DNA of 55,699 nt, taken from positions 1 through 55,699 of the forward strand of contig JAAAUF010000167.1 in the NCBI GenBank assembly GCA_015499985.1. Direction: 5' to 3'. The stretch comes from Haplosporangium gracile. Lineage: Eukaryota > Mortierellomycota > Mortierellomycetes > Mortierellales > Mortierellaceae. Below the pieces are notes generated by a model. It saw nothing but the letters and a program-made list of their open reading frames with translations, was not told the DNA's origin and did not search any database. Shown here piece after piece: positions 25,038 through 37,063 of this stretch (positions are counted from its first letter, which is position 1; every line of letters begins with the position of its first letter). The position numbers and the translations under genes were made by a program.

Positions 25038-28000
25038 TTATGCCGGGGACAAAGAGGGGGTAGAAGAAGAGCAAGAAGAGGAAGCCTTCCTTTTCCAGGT
25101 GCGCCTGTTAACCTCGACAAGGGACAGTCCCGCATGTGCCTCAAACACTTTATCGATCAGCCCTGAAAGCTGCTTCTCGGTCTCGTTCGGTGTAATCCAA
25201 GGCAGACTCAACTCGAGTCTCTCCAATGCTGTTGCTGCTGTTGCTCGACCACTGTCCTTTTTCTCCTTTGGCGCAAGAAGAGCATCCTCCATTTCCTACA
25301 GAGTTCATCGAGGACAAGAAAAGGATATCATTAGTGCCTTGCTACGAGGAGAAATGTTTTTGCCACTAAAAAACAGGATTCCCTTTCCCTTTGTATCGAT
25401 CGATCAAGGACATGAACCCGAAACTGCTTTCCCGTTTAGCCCTTCCCTCTTTTTCTCTCTAGCATCCTCGCTGACTATTCTGCCTCTGTCTCGCTCGCAC
25501 ATCTCAGACACTTTCTTCAGTCCTCCTCCTCGCGGAATTCTCCCTCCGCCTTTCTCCTGCCTCCTGTTCCCTTTCTTTCTAATCCTCTCACTCCTCCTCC
25601 TTCCCCTCTCCTTTATGCACATGCATGGTACTGTACATGTACTCCTCTTTCTACTACTCTTGTCTTTCATCTACTCCTCTACTTCTTCCTCTTTCTCCTC
25701 CCTTTTTTTAATAATGCGCCTCGCTCATAATTATCTAACTCCTTTCTTACCTGGTTGGAGCATTTATAGAGACGGAGGCTCACGACTGCCAGCGTCCGGC
25801 TCCACTCGCAAAGGGCCTCCTTGACCACTTGGACACTCACCCAATGCTCAATTAACACCAATGTACTCAGTCGTGGCTGTCGTTGTTGTCGATGTTGTCC
25901 ACGTCCATTCTCCTCCTCCCTCTTCATCAGCTGCTGCTGGATCGAGCAAGAATCTCGTCCCCTTGTCATCGTCGCGTCCGAAAGTAGCCCCGAGATAATT
26001 CGGTCTCCTGTCGACATGGTCTCGTCTCTAAAACGTCTCAACCTCTCCTGATCCATACAACCAGCACACAGCCCCAACTGCTGCTGCCTTCTCAAAATGA
26101 TTGTGGTGGGAGTTCCAGGAGGTTGAGTATGAGTATCCTGAGCGATATGAGCCCTTGTTCTCCAGCACGACCTTCGATCCACCACAAGAGTCTCCAAGTC
26201 GGAGCCACAGAGCTCCAAAAGCCCCTCGATGGTCACCTGAGACGCATAATACGAATCCAGGAGTTCAATCTCCTTCAAACCGCGGTGTTGCTGCTGCTCC
26301 TGCTGATAGTGTTGGATGAAAGTACCATCCTCCTTGCTCGAGCGACGATGGTGGTCGCAGGTGGGTCGGAATCCTGACAGACTGTTGTCAGACAACCAGG
26401 TCATGTTTTGTAGACGGAGTCGTGACAATCGCGGGCAGAGCTCAGATACCGTAAGCATCGCCAAGTCCATCCGCGTCTCGGGGTCAACTCCTACGGGAAG
26501 GATACCACCTCCTTGTTGTTGCTGTTGCTGTTGTTGCTGTGGTGGTTGCTGGTCTGGTGTAGGCTGAATCGAATCTGTTGTAGACGTTGCCGTTTCATCA
26601 TTGGTCGTTGCTGATGTAACAGTCGCGTTCGCAATGGAAAGACCCTCGACAGCCTTCACCAGCTTACCGTCAACACGTGTCTCGTGCGCCTTGCCATTGC
26701 TACTGTTGCTACTGCCAGAAATAGTCCCGCATTGTCGGCAGGCTTGTCCTGGCTCACATGTGGACGACGAAGGGAACTCTATCATCTCCTTCTCAAACGC
26801 CCCTTGAAAAATTTCTTGTGCATTCCAATCACCAGGAGCATCGAGAGGGAACTGTGCGAGATCTCCACCAGCAAGGCGAATTACGGTATGTTGGCGGAAC
26901 TCAAGCGTCCTAAGGCGGGATCCACATTGGCGCACCAGCTCTGTCAATGCTGTCATTCCTGCTCCTTGACAGCGATCCAATACAAGCGTGTGGATTTGAC
27001 TCTTTTGTTGCTGCTGTGTTTGTCGTTGTTGTTGTTGTTGGGAGGAGGGGTTGATGTCGCTAGTATCGTCGCCACTGTTGTTATTGTTCTCGTTCCCGGA
27101 GAGCAATCGAGCGATAGTCATAAAGTCATCCAATCGAGTCGGAGATCGGGAGACGACCAACTTCTGCAAGGTTGAAAGGTGATTTCTGATGAGGTCTAAG
27201 AGGGGCACTCCAGGTATACGTCGGTAGTGTAGATGACGTAGCTTCATCCCAGAGACTTCCCGCAAGACGTCATGCATACTCTCTGAAAAGACAGCTGTCG
27301 ACTCCAGCATCATGACTACAGGTCCTGGAGGTGGGAGGGTCTTCTTCTTGCGTCGCAACAGTACAGCCTTGGACGGAGACGGGGACGACGAAGATGATCG
27401 TCTGGGTGGTGATGCTGATACAGCGGTTGGTCGTGTGATTACAGACGAAGACGGTTCCTCGGCTGCTGCTGGTGTTGATGTTACCAATATTGGCGAGGAT
27501 GATGATTGTACAAGCGGAGAAGGCGATAGTGGTGGCGACAATGGAGACTGAGGTGGTGAACTGTTGGGACTCGACGAAGAAGCAACAACGACCGTCGAAA
27601 GTGGTGGTGATCCTTTCATGGTCACAGGGGCACCAGCCAACGCAGGCACAGTCCAGAGCAAGGCTTGAAGGTCCCACAACTGCACCAGATCCTGTTTCGT
27701 CGGTGCCACTGTATCCACGATCCGACAAGGTCTCTTGATCAACGATCGGTAGTCGATCCCCAGGCTCTTTCGTCCATCCAGATGAATGTTTGTCTCCCAA
27801 AAAGGTGTCTGCCCATTGTGGAGTCGATCCTGAAGTCCAAGGGTGGTATTGAAGCTGGGGAGACTTTTCAGGGTCAAGACAGGCTGTTCGTAGATCAACT
27901 CTAGGGCGAGACGGGCCCAGGGCTTGCAGAGTGTGAGGATGGGTCCAAGTCGTGAGGGCTGGTCGTGGTAGTCGAGGAAGAAGAGAATGATGAGGATGAT

Positions 28001-28096
28001 CTCGGGTGCCAGCCTACTGGCAGAATAAAGGTCCTTGTCCATGTGAGGTGTGCGGGTAGCAGCAGGGTCGACAGTGGTTGTCTCACTTGCTGACAT
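25038..28096 (-). CDS. F-box-like / leucine-rich-repeat protein
   Basis: Two exons, 28096-25751 and 25295-25038, joined in phase 0 over a 455-base GTAAG...TGTAG intron, give 867 residues. Residues about 28-75 (LAPEIILIILFFLDYHDQ, then LTLCKPWARLALELIYEQP) fit the fungal F-box-like domain. Leucine-rich segments follow: HTLVLDRCQGAGMTALTELV, LCPRLSRLRLQNMTWL, LKEIELLDSYY and LSTLVLIEHW, with the last repeat completed by exon 2 (LERLELSLPWI). Proteins of this build bind Skp1 through the F-box and pick ubiquitylation targets with the repeats. The target here is unknown. Ser/Pro-rich and Gln-rich insertions interrupt the repeats. The Lys/Arg-rich read-through after exon 1 is intron, because the spliced frame restores a repeat. 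Confidence 0.82.
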
Positions 28097-28374
28097 AACT
28101 CGCTGTTCTGTTGTCGCTGTTGTTATTTGGCGGTTGGCTTGGTTGGTTTAGTTGGATATAAAAGTAGAGGAGTGTTGGAAAAGGGATAAGGGTATCGAGG
28201 GGTGGGTCGGGAGTAGGGGGAAGAATAAGGAAGAAAATGAAAGAGAGAAAAAGAAAGAAAAGATGAAGAAGAAAGAGAAGACGGAATGAAGAAGCGAGAT
28301 TCCACCCATGGCTTCCTTCCTTTAGGAGAGTGACTGACGCACACAGAAGCAAGAAAGCAAAAAAAAAAAAAAAA

Positions 28375-28384
28375 NNNNNNNNNN
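28375..28384. other. Assembly gap (10 N)
   Basis: Ten N directly after a run of about 15 A; the true length is unknown. Confidence 0.95.
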
Positions 28385-28810
28385 AGGTTTATCAGTGAGC
28401 GAGTCATCGATCAATTCCTGGATTACGATTGGTCCACTCGGAACATGTCGATTCTGGACCCTCGTGAAAGTCATTTTGGTGGCGCTTTAAATTCTCCTCG
28501 ATGGCTCATGTTTTGACCAATGCTTGCTTACTTGCCTCCCTGCTTGCCTCCTCCCTTGCTGGCTTGAACAAGTACCTTCATAAAGTACGCGACAGAGGAC
28601 TGTAGAAACCAGCCCTATGACAATGACAACCGAGAGAAAAGTATAACGTCACCTATTCTGCACCGCAAGTCCCCTTCGAAGCACTATGCATCCATGAGTC
28701 ACAAAAAAACAACATATTGACATCCTCAGTCGCGGCGTGGGGATTCTCAGCTGCGGCGCCTTAACAAACAAAATCACATAAACAAGGGAAAAAACGCACA
28801 CACACGCACA

Positions 28811-28820
28811 TATATATATA
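28811..28820 (+). promoter_or_regulatory. Likely TATA box of GNAT 1
   Basis: TATATATATA about 80-90 bases before the ATG at 28901, followed by a GA stretch. Distance and sequence fit a TATA box. Confidence 0.45.
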
Positions 28821-28900
28821 GAGAGAGAAAAGCAAGAACCAACTGTCATTTAGTCTTCAAACATCCTCTCTGCCCCCTTCTACGCAAAATCCCTTCTCTC

Positions 28901-29620
28901 ATGACGATCGCAATAACCACTCAACCAGACCCCCCACAGAGCCAACACCCAGCGCCACCAATTCGCTGTCTTGGCCCATTCCAAATTTCTCCCACCATCT
29001 ATTTAACCCCCATTCACATCTCAGATGCACCAGAACAACACCGTATCCTTAACCTAAACGACAGCTTCTTCAGGGGCCTGTATTCGGACTCCATGACCTT
29101 CCCCTTCTCCCAAGGAGAAGCCTTCCGATTCTCGACATTCCAAGAAGAGGAACGAGTCAAGCAGGGCGTCTGTCAGACCTGGGCGATCCGTGCTACTGTC
29201 AACGGGCCTATGATTGGACTCTTCTCGTTGGAACCACAAGATCATCGCGAGATGGGACCTTGTTACTTGGGCAAGGAACTCGTCTTGAACACAATGTCGA
29301 CACCGAGAACAGATAACGACGACAAACATGAGAGTGGTGACGATGTCCCATTGAACTGTGGTGGAGTCGGGTATTGGTTGTCGCCAGAGCATGCTAGCAA
29401 GGGTATCATGACAGACGTCCTCAAGTTTGCGCTCACTCATTTAGCACGACGAGAGTTTGAATATGACCGTGTCCATGGGGAATGTTGGAGTGATAACATT
29501 GGAAGCACACGAGTGATGGAGCGAGCCGGTATGCAGCCAGTCATTGGTCTGCCTATCTTTGTACCCAAGTTCAACGCCACCAAGGACGTTGCCCATTTCA
29601 TTTATGACATTCCTAATTGA
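28901..29620 (+). CDS. GNAT-family N-acetyltransferase, paralogue 1 (RimJ/RimL-like)
   Basis: Intronless, 239 residues from the ATG at 28901. After a Pro-rich N-terminus comes a RimJ/RimL-type GNAT fold: TWAIRATVNGPMIGLFSLEP (beta strands 2-4) and YWLSPEHASKGIMTDVLKFAL at about residue 160. That second segment is the acetyl-CoA pyrophosphate-binding loop, with the usual Q/R-x-x-G-x-G/A here as H-x-x-K-G. WSDNIGSTRVMERAGM is the late motif with the asparagine common in this subgroup. Members transfer acetyl from acetyl-CoA to an amine, often a protein N-terminus or small molecule; the substrate is not predictable. Two paralogues lie at 32006-32782 and 47058-47777. It converges on the uL3 gene, 261 bases away. 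Confidence 0.85.
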   Translation: MTIAITTQPDPPQSQHPAPPIRCLGPFQISPTIYLTPIHISDAPEQHRILNLNDSFFRGLYSDSMTFPFSQGEAFRFSTFQEEERVKQGVCQTWAIRATVNGPMIGLFSLEPQDHREMGPCYLGKELVLNTMSTPRTDNDDKHESGDDVPLNCGGVGYWLSPEHASKGIMTDVLKFALTHLARREFEYDRVHGECWSDNIGSTRVMERAGMQPVIGLPIFVPKFNATKDVAHFIYDIPN

Positions 29621-29881
29621 TTCGTAATTCAATAACAAGGGAAAAATTAAAATCACCGCCTCTGGATTAACCCATATACCCAATTGATTGACCATCGAGC
29701 CACACAAATGAAAAACAAAAGCAAAAAATGGAACAAAAAATATTTGTGAGTACTAAAAATACAACAAAGCTTTGGCGCGCGAAATTCAATTTATTTAAAA
29801 AAGTCATTCTCGCTGTCCTCGCAACGTTCAAGGATGGGGGTGTGGATGTCCTGAAAAAGAGGCAACATGTTAATGGTGCAC

Positions 29882-31625
29882 TTAAAGATCGCGCTTCAAG
29901 GTGCCCATGAACTGCTGGCGCTCCTCGCGGGTCTGGAAGCGACCGTGACCGAACTTGGAAGAAGTATCGATGAACTTGAGCTGGACGTTCTCGAGGGCAG
30001 AGCGACGAGAGTGAACAAGGAGGGACTTGCGGAGGGTGACAACACGCTTCTTGGTACCGGCGCAGCATCCCTTGATCATGACGTAGTCCTCGTTGACAAT
30101 ACCGTAGTGGGGGAAACCACCCATGGGGGTGATGGCCTTCTCGGTCAAGTCGTACTCGGTCTTGGCGTTGGACTTGTCCTCGCCCTTTCCGATGCGGTAG
30201 ATCTTCTTGTTGACCTCAGTACGGTGGTGGTAACCGTTCTGACCAGCGCGAGGAACCGAGTACATGACACGGGAAGGATGCCAAGCTCCAATACAGGCAA
30301 CCTTGCGGAGACCCTTGTGAGTCTTGCGGGGAAGCTTCTTGGTGCCCCAACGGTGAGTAACACCCTCGAAACCGTGACCCTTGGTGACGGCGATGACATC
30401 GATCATCTCATCCTGCTCCAAGACAGAGTTAATGTCGACGGTCTTCTCGAAGTGCTCGTAGGCGAAGTTGACCTTGTCGGCAATGGAACCACCGTTCAAC
30501 TGGATCTCCATGACGTGAGCCTTCTTCTGACCAATCTTGACCTTGCGGACCTGAGTGTGGACAATGACACGGACGACAGCGCAGTACTTCTTGATGCGCT
30601 CGAGCTCGCGGAGGACGGGCTTGGCACCGTTGGCGTGCTGCTTGGCGTACTTGGTGAAGGCCTTCTTCTTGGAGCGGTACCAGTTCTTGTAGAAGCGACG
30701 CTTGAGCTCCTCGGACAAATGCTCGGCCCAGACGGTGGTCAACGAGCGGAGACCGCGGGGAGTCTCGACGTAACCGACAACACCGACGACAACCATGGGG
30801 GGAGTCTCGATGATAGTGACGGCCTCGACGATCTCCTTCTTGTGCATCTTGGAACCGGGACGGTCCAAGTCACGGACGACGTGGGTCATACCGGCCTTGT
30901 AACCCATGAAGGCGGTCAAGTGGACGGGCTTGGAGGCATCATCCTTGGGGAAGGACTTGGCCTTACCCTGGTGGCGGGAAGCACGCTTGCGGGGCAAGAA
31001 ACCCAAGGATCCGTGACGTGGCCTTTCGAATTTACGGTGAGCTGTTTGGTGATAAAGAGAGTGTAGACAATAGTCAGCATCCTTGTTCAAGAAGGAGTAG
31101 TTGAAGGAAGGCCAGAGGTTGAGGTGGAGTTGTTGTCCTTGAAGGCTGGTCAGAGCGCATAGGCCACTCTTCTGCATATGGATTATTCTCCCATCGCCCT
31201 CCCCTTTCACTGCTGTCCTGAGGGTAGCGATCACTGATGCCAGTTATCGCCACAGTCGGTGTTATTGCAGTAGTGAATGGCCGTTGTTATTGCTGTTTGC
31301 TCGCTCCTGCTAGAACTAGTTCAGTTGAGGAGAAGTGTCCCGGTCATGACCAGGTCTCTCCCCTTCGGTTGAATCCTTTACGTCATGGTCAGCCTGTCGA
31401 GATGGAAGCTGGAGAAGAGCGAGAGTCGATTGTCCTGGCTGCAATGATTATTGCTTGTAGTTGTTGTTCCTGTATAGTTGTTGCCGTTGTTGTAGTTGAA
31501 TGCTGAGGGTATTGGTGCAATGGATCGATAGATACGACCGAGTAGAAGGATGGATGCAAAGGCGGATGTGTCGATGGATGGATGTATGAATCGCTCTGGT
31601 CATATCCAAAACTTAACGTACACAT
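29882..31625 (-). CDS. RPL3: 60S ribosomal protein L3 (uL3)
   Basis: Exon 2 (31041-29882) encodes [19 protein letters not shown] to the stop, a full-length L3 with [18 protein letters not shown], the tryptophan-finger area [18 protein letters not shown], and [20 protein letters not shown]. Exon 1 is only ATG plus T (31625-31622). It has a strong context (ATCACCATG) and donor GTACGT, and is joined over a 580-base intron to acceptor ACAG at 31042. The product is 387 residues, the same as yeast L3. It builds the large subunit near the peptidyl-transferase centre. An intron right after the start is common for fungal ribosomal protein genes. Exon 2 is certain; exon 1 is inferred from context, phase and length. 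Confidence 0.95.
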
Positions 31626-32005
31626 GGTGATTTGATCGTGCGGGAAAAGGAGGGACAAACAATGCAGAGCAACTTGTTCTAATTTATAGTGCTCCCTTCC
31701 CTCACTCAAAGAACGACAAATTTTTTTTTTCTCTCCAGTTGCCAGCCACCCGCCAAACAAAGCGCGCTTTGAATTCTTTTAGAGTTGGGACGGCGCTCGT
31801 TAAGGGTTACCAACTTTCGTCTTTGCTGAAAGCTGCTCGTAGCCTCAAAAGAGAGAAGAGGAGCAACAAAAGAAAAAAAAAATTCAATCAGTGCTTCGCC
31901 TCCAGCTGGCACTGGTGCCTCCTGTACCTGGCTGTCATCAACTGAATAACAATACCTACAACCACTGCGAACCAACACGGACGCTAATAAAAAACCAACT
32001 GCTAT
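31626..32005. other. Promoter region of RPL3
   Basis: 380 bases between uL3 and GNAT 2, both on the minus strand. Holds the TATAAATT at 31681-31688 and a T run at 31721-31730. No gene. Confidence 0.6.
31681..31688 (-). promoter_or_regulatory. Likely TATA-type element of RPL3
   Basis: TATAAATT on the minus strand, about 56 bases before the proposed ATG at 31625. This supports the proposed first exon. Confidence 0.45.
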
Positions 32006-32782
32006 TTATTCGGCGTCGTAGATGTAGTGCGCAATATCCTTGACGGCATCAAACTTGGGCACAAAGACAGGCACACCCACTGCGGGACGCATCCCCGCTC
32101 TCTGCATCACCCTCCGACTGCTCACATTGTCCGTCCAGGCCTCGCCATGGACTCGATCATACCCAAACTCCTGCCTCGCCATCCTGGTCAGTGCAAACTT
32201 GACTACCTCCGTCATGATCCCCTTGCCGGCCTGCTCAGGCGACAGCCAGTACCCTAATCCACTACAGCTCAAAATAGCGCAGTCTTCCACTGCCTCGCTA
32301 TCACGGGTCGTCTCTGCAGCAGCCACAACCGCGGATATAACTGGCTCCTTGCCACGATAACACGGGCCCATATTACCATGATTAAACGGGTCCAACGCCA
32401 CCAACCCAATCATGGGTCCCTCCATCCCCGTCCGAATGGCCCACGCACGACAAATCCCATTCTCTGTCAGCTTGCTCAAGTGTCTCGCCGTAAAGTATCG
32501 GGCATCCTCTTCAGAAAAGGGAAATTGCATCTTGTCCGAGTAGAGTCCGTTATGGATGCTGTTGTCGATATTGAGGATCCGATGGACCTCTGCGGTGTCG
32601 GAGAGTGCAACGGGGCTTAGCCAGAGAGAGGGATTGACTTGGTACGGTCCCATGCATCGAATTGAAAGCTCGTGCTGTTGCTGTTGCTGCTGATGTTCTG
32701 AACAGATCGGCATTGCCGTCGTCGCTGTCGCCGTCGTCGTCGTCGTCGGTGTCAGTGGCCCGTTGTAGTCTGCGGCCGGCAT
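32006..32782 (-). CDS. GNAT-family N-acetyltransferase, paralogue 2
   Basis: Intronless, 258 residues from the ATG at 32782; the frame upstream is open to 32845 but only from a GTG. The N-terminus carries a Thr/Ala run and a short Gln run, then the same GNAT fold as the other copies: CRAWAIRTGMEGPMIGLVAL, and the acetyl-CoA loop LSPEQAGKGIMTEVVKFAL at about residue 180. Here the loop keeps the classical Q-x-x-G-x-G. The DRVHGEAWTDNVSSRRVM segment follows. The C-terminal half is nearly the same as paralogue 3 (47058-47777), with 54 identical bases shared. A TATAAAAA lies about 75 bases upstream. Substrate unknown. Confidence 0.86.
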   Translation of the reverse strand: MPAADYNGPLTPTTTTTATATTAMPICSEHQQQQQQHELSIRCMGPYQVNPSLWLSPVALSDTAEVHRILNIDNSIHNGLYSDKMQFPFSEEDARYFTARHLSKLTENGICRAWAIRTGMEGPMIGLVALDPFNHGNMGPCYRGKEPVISAVVAAAETTRDSEAVEDCAILSCSGLGYWLSPEQAGKGIMTEVVKFALTRMARQEFGYDRVHGEAWTDNVSSRRVMQRAGMRPAVGVPVFVPKFDAVKDIAHYIYDAE

Positions 32783-33255
32783 AGCTGTGTTTATTGTTGT
32801 TTGATTGATGAGGACGGAGGGATTGAAAAAAAAAGGAACAAGCACGGCGTGCCTTTTTATATGTGTCTATAGTATGCTTCGTTTGTCACGCGAAAACAAA
32901 CAAGACGCCGCACGTTCTCCCTTTCCCTCGCTTTTAACGCCGTCATCCTTTTCTATGGAGTTGATCTTCATTCTTGACTCATGGGAAATAAGCATTAACG
33001 CATTTCACGTTGACTACACGTTGACTACACATTGACGATAACGATGTATGATGACAATGCAAACTGTGTATATATATATATATTTTTTGGTATTCGTAAC
33101 TGTCTATGCTTGTTCAACAAGGAGGGAAAAAATAGATACTATGATAGGTGGTAGGTAGATAGATAGTGGATGGGAAGGGGACGTGTCGACTCGATAATAT
33201 TAAAGATATAGTAAGAAATCTTTGCTTTGGGGATAGGAGTCTGCTCTTTCTTGAC
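32783..33255. other. Intergenic, no gene
   Basis: Promoter of GNAT 2 and 3' end of the chitin deacetylase. TATATATATA-type repeat at 33070-33082 and TAGATAGATAG-type repeat at about 33155-33166. Nothing coding. Confidence 0.6.
32854..32861 (-). promoter_or_regulatory. Likely TATA box of GNAT 2
   Basis: TATAAAAA on the minus strand, about 72-79 bases before the ATG at 32782. Confidence 0.5.
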
Positions 33256-35160
33256 TTAGAAAGCAGAAATAGCGGCAGCGATGACAGCCAAGGAGACGGT
33301 CATGACGACCTTGGCGCCGACAGAGGAAGCAGCGTTGTTCTTGTCGGCAGGCTTGCCAGTGCCAGTGCCGTTGCCGCCAGTGGTGCCGTTGTTTGCTGGG
33401 GGCTTGGAGTTCTGGTAGGGGAGCTTGTCGCCCAAGCACTCGTCGATGGACTGGACCTTGAGCTTGGCGGAGGTAGCGACGGGGAGGATGCGCTTAGCGA
33501 AATCAACGGTAACCTGGTAGAGATCGTGCTCGAGAGTGATGATTCCCTTGGGGCCGGGGGTGGAGCCGTAGGTGGTCAAGGCAGCAGAGAAGGCGGTGAC
33601 GGCAGTGGCCAAGTTGGCCTCGGTGGGGGAGGCATTCAAGCTGAAGTCCTTGGAGTCGAAAACATCGCTCGTCCTATTTTGTCCATTGGAGAAAGACGAT
33701 GGGGTGTTGGTTAGAAGGTCAATTCTTAGACGTATGCACATGCACATAAAATAGGCGTTAAATAGACCCTGATGCAAGGGATAGAGACGACTAGATGCAT
33801 GCCTGAAACACATGGTCCCCGTTCCACTTTCCCCATCTCTCGCTCTCTCTTTTGTTGCTTGTTGTTGGTATTATTACTGCTCTCACACTAAGCCAATTTT
33901 GCTTTTTCTTCTTTTTCTGTTTTTACCAGGGAATTACAATGATCACAAGAGAAGAAAGACTTACCAGTCAACAATGATGTAGCCAAGCTTCTTGACGACG
34001 GCACGGACACGGTTGTCGATATCACCATATGGGGGACGGACATACTTCATCTGCATGCCAATGATATCAAAGACGGCCTTCTCGGTCCACTTTAACTCGG
34101 CAACGATCTCCTCGTTGGTGAGGGTAGTAAGGGGGCGGTGAGACCAGGTGTGGGAGGCAATGTGATGGCCCTCGTCAAACTCCTGCTTCAAGATGGTGGG
34201 ATTCTGGACGACGTTGGTACCCATGACGAAGAAGGTGGCCTTGACCTTGTTCTCCTTGAGAGTGGCCAACAGCTGAGGAGTGAAGGTAGTGGGACCTAGA
34301 ACACCAGGATTACGTACGAGGAGTAGTAATTATAGAGAAGGGGGTACAGGTGAGCAAAGAAAAGATCGATAGAATGGTTAATTTATGAGCAAAATTGAAC
34401 TTGCTTGCTTCCTTGCCTACTAGACTTGGCCTCATTGGTACGCTACACAAGAGGCCTGCATTAAGCAGCATATCTTTCTCTCTTCTTTCTTTGTTCTCGT
34501 TTTTTAACTATGCGACAAATTGCTTCCGACATAGTTTCCAAGCACAAAACAACAGAAGAACCACACACACACATAAATATATATGAGAAATAAAAAAGAG
34601 GAAGAGGAGAAAAGGAAGGAGCGGCACACCATAATGATAATAGCATTGAATGACGACCGAGAAAGAATGCAGTGATAAAAAGCGTCGAAGGGTACGTGTG
34701 GAAACTAAGTGTGTCTGTCTGTGTGTTGGTGTGCGTTGTTTTGTGTGTCTGTGTGCGTTTGTCCCACTTGTATGTGTGTGCGTACATGTAGCTCGATCCC
34801 CATCTCCATCCATTGGTTTCTTATCTTGCAATCGCTCACTTTCTTACCATCATCGAAAGTAAGACCCCAGACACCAGAGGTGGGGCAGGCGACGATATCG
34901 TCACCACGGCAGCTCTGGCAAGATCTCCAGCATTGGTCGGCAGGGATGGTGGCAACAGCGGGGCAGGCGGGAGGGTTGCCAGTGTGTTTGGGGAAAACGG
35001 GGACATCAGTCAAGTTGATGGCCTTGAGCCACTCCTGAACCTGAGGAGTGTTGACTGGGGGCACAGCGTTGAGAGGGGGGAACTCTGCGATGTTGAAAGC
35101 GGCCGATGCGGTGGCGGCAGCCATCAAGGTGATGGTGATGGTCGAAAGAACGGTCTTCAT
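33256..35160 (-). CDS. Chitin deacetylase, secreted, GPI-anchor type (CE4)
   Basis: Three exons, 35160-34848, 34295-33965 and 33673-33256, in phase with GT-AG borders, give 353 residues. A signal peptide (MKTVLSTITITLMAAATASA) starts the protein. The NodB/polysaccharide deacetylase domain shows TFDDG (the catalytic base and metal aspartates, split by intron 1), HIASHTWSHR (metal-binding histidines), RPPYGDID, and ITLEHDL near the end. The tail is Asn/Gly/Thr-rich, then hydrophobic (VVMTVSLAVIAAAISAF), as in GPI-anchored proteins. The enzyme removes acetyl groups from chitin to make chitosan in the cell wall. The motif-4 region reads VDWTSDVFDSKDF. A run of cysteines before the catalytic domain may bind or stabilise. 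Confidence 0.92.
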
Positions 35161-37026
35161 GGTTATTTTTTTTGTCGGTTTGTCGTACAGTTAAAGGGTA
35201 TGAAGGGTGTGCTTTAGGGAGGGGTATGAATATCGTTCCTTGTCTAAACGTAAAGGATGAGAAAAGGAAGGAAAGGAAGAAGGAGAGGGGGATGAGGGAA
35301 AGGTGGAAGAAGAGTCGAGGTCGTGAAGAATGAAAGTAGAGAAAAGAAAGAAAGAAAAGGAAAAAAACAAAAAAGGGTTGGACAAATACCGAGGATTTAA
35401 ATAAATAACGACTTGGAAGGGGAAAAAGAAAACAGGGACAGGGGTCGGTCGTCGGGAGAGGAGGGGATGGAGAGAAGAGAAACGCACAAAAGGGCCTCGG
35501 ACCAAGAATAAATAAAAATAAAGTACATTTAAGAAAAGTACCGGGAACACACAGACTTGAATGCCTGCGTCGTTGTACCTTTTTCTCAAAGACGGGGAAA
35601 GGAACAACTGAAATGGCACATACACACAGGCTACTACTGTACAAACATTCAACATCATATCATCAAAAAAAAAACGCCCTTTCGTCAACTAAGAATAGCT
35701 AGGCGCACCCATAGTGTCCTTAGAATAAAGACGCTAGAAGGCATAGAAAGAACAACAAGAAAAGAACAAACATGTTGCACTTTTTTTTTGGTGGCTATGA
35801 TCGCAACTACTATTAATCCACACTGGGGGTATGTGTGTCTCAATTGTCCTCCTAATCCAGTGCGCAAACAGCCAGGGGTCAAGGCGTTCTTAGTTCTCTC
35901 TTTGTCACATATTTCTCGCCCAAGTATCAACTTGCACGGACACCGCCATTTTCTTGCAGAAAAGAAAGAAATAGGTGGCGAAGTCGCCAAAAGAGAAGGA
36001 GAGTGCGTAAAGTCGGCAGATCACCAACAGCAAAAGAAAAAAAGACTGCGGGATGAAAAATGAGGTTCGCAGGTACTGATTTCCTATTGTTTACGCACAT
36101 GTTCGCTTTCTTGCATTCACAGCTACCATCTCCACTATGTCTCCGGTTAAACACAACACCGCCTCTCCTGGTTTTTTGTTGTTATTCTTCTAGATCTTCC
36201 TCTCCGTCCCACCCGCGCCCCGTTGTTGTACGACAACGGGCAGGTTCAGTTTTTCTCGGTGGCAAAGGACACGACTCTCTCTCGTTCTCCCTCCTTCACT
36301 CTCACACTCACCCACTCCCATCCGCCAAGAAACCTGTGTCCCCACAGCGCCCTTTGACATGAAGTATATATGAACGTTGGACAGTCGACCACTTGACATG
36401 TTTTATCTCGTCGGTAAAGTTGACGGATGCTCTCATCCTCTCTCCCTCCCTTTCTCTTATCCACCATCCACCCTCATACATACCCCTCGCCTCTAAGAGC
36501 CATTCAAGCTGCAACAACAACCTAATTATCGTTTTAGTTCTCCCAGTGGCTGTTGACTTACCCGGTAACAAACATTGAGAACTTGTTATCGCTAAAAAGA
36601 CGATTCAAAAATAGAATTTGATTTTTTTTCTCAATTAAAAGGGCGTGCGAGCTGGTCTCAGGGGCGGAAGGGGAGACCACGCCCATTGATATAGACAGGG
36701 GGTACTAAGGCTAGTCATAACTTGTTGACATCGTTCATTTATGTTGGTGTAGTTAGAAGAGACACCCTGTGTTGCTCGTGTGATGAATTGTCTATTTTGT
36801 TATTGTGACGGGTCTAGGGTGGGCGGGTGAGTCAAGTAAGCATGGACGCAAAAAGAAGAAAAAAAAAGTTGCTTTTCTTGAGCAACGAGAAAAATGCTCA
36901 TATATTTTTTTTTATTCATAATTAATAAAACGATCTCAAGCCTGGTTTGATTAGTGAGTGATCAGTCGAATCAACGACAACCGATTCCGTTCCTGAGTCT
37001 GGGCAACTGATGGTGCCTGACTGGTT

Positions 37027-37063
37027 TGGTGGTCTGTGCCAGCTAGACCATGCCAGACCACCA
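37027..37063. repeat. Perfect 10-bp inverted repeat (hairpin)
   Basis: TGGTGGTCTG and CAGACCACCA are exact reverse complements around a 17-base loop; a second overlapping pairing (GGTCT with AGACC) is possible. It could be a regulatory hairpin or a chance palindrome. Confidence 0.5.

Larger units (their letters stand above)
28097..28900. other. Intergenic between divergent F-box and GNAT genes
   Basis: Shared upstream region of the F-box gene (-) and GNAT 1 (+). Contains an A run (28360-28374) followed by the 10-N gap, and a TATATATATA box near 28811. No gene seen. Confidence 0.6.

Noticed and set aside
29867..31066. 399-codon plus-strand frame
   Set aside because: Exactly antisense to RPL3; its Gly/Val/Leu/Asp-rich translation is the mirror of biased uL3 codons.
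33166..33714. 182-codon plus-strand frame
   Set aside because: Antisense to exon 3 of the chitin deacetylase, with no independent motif.
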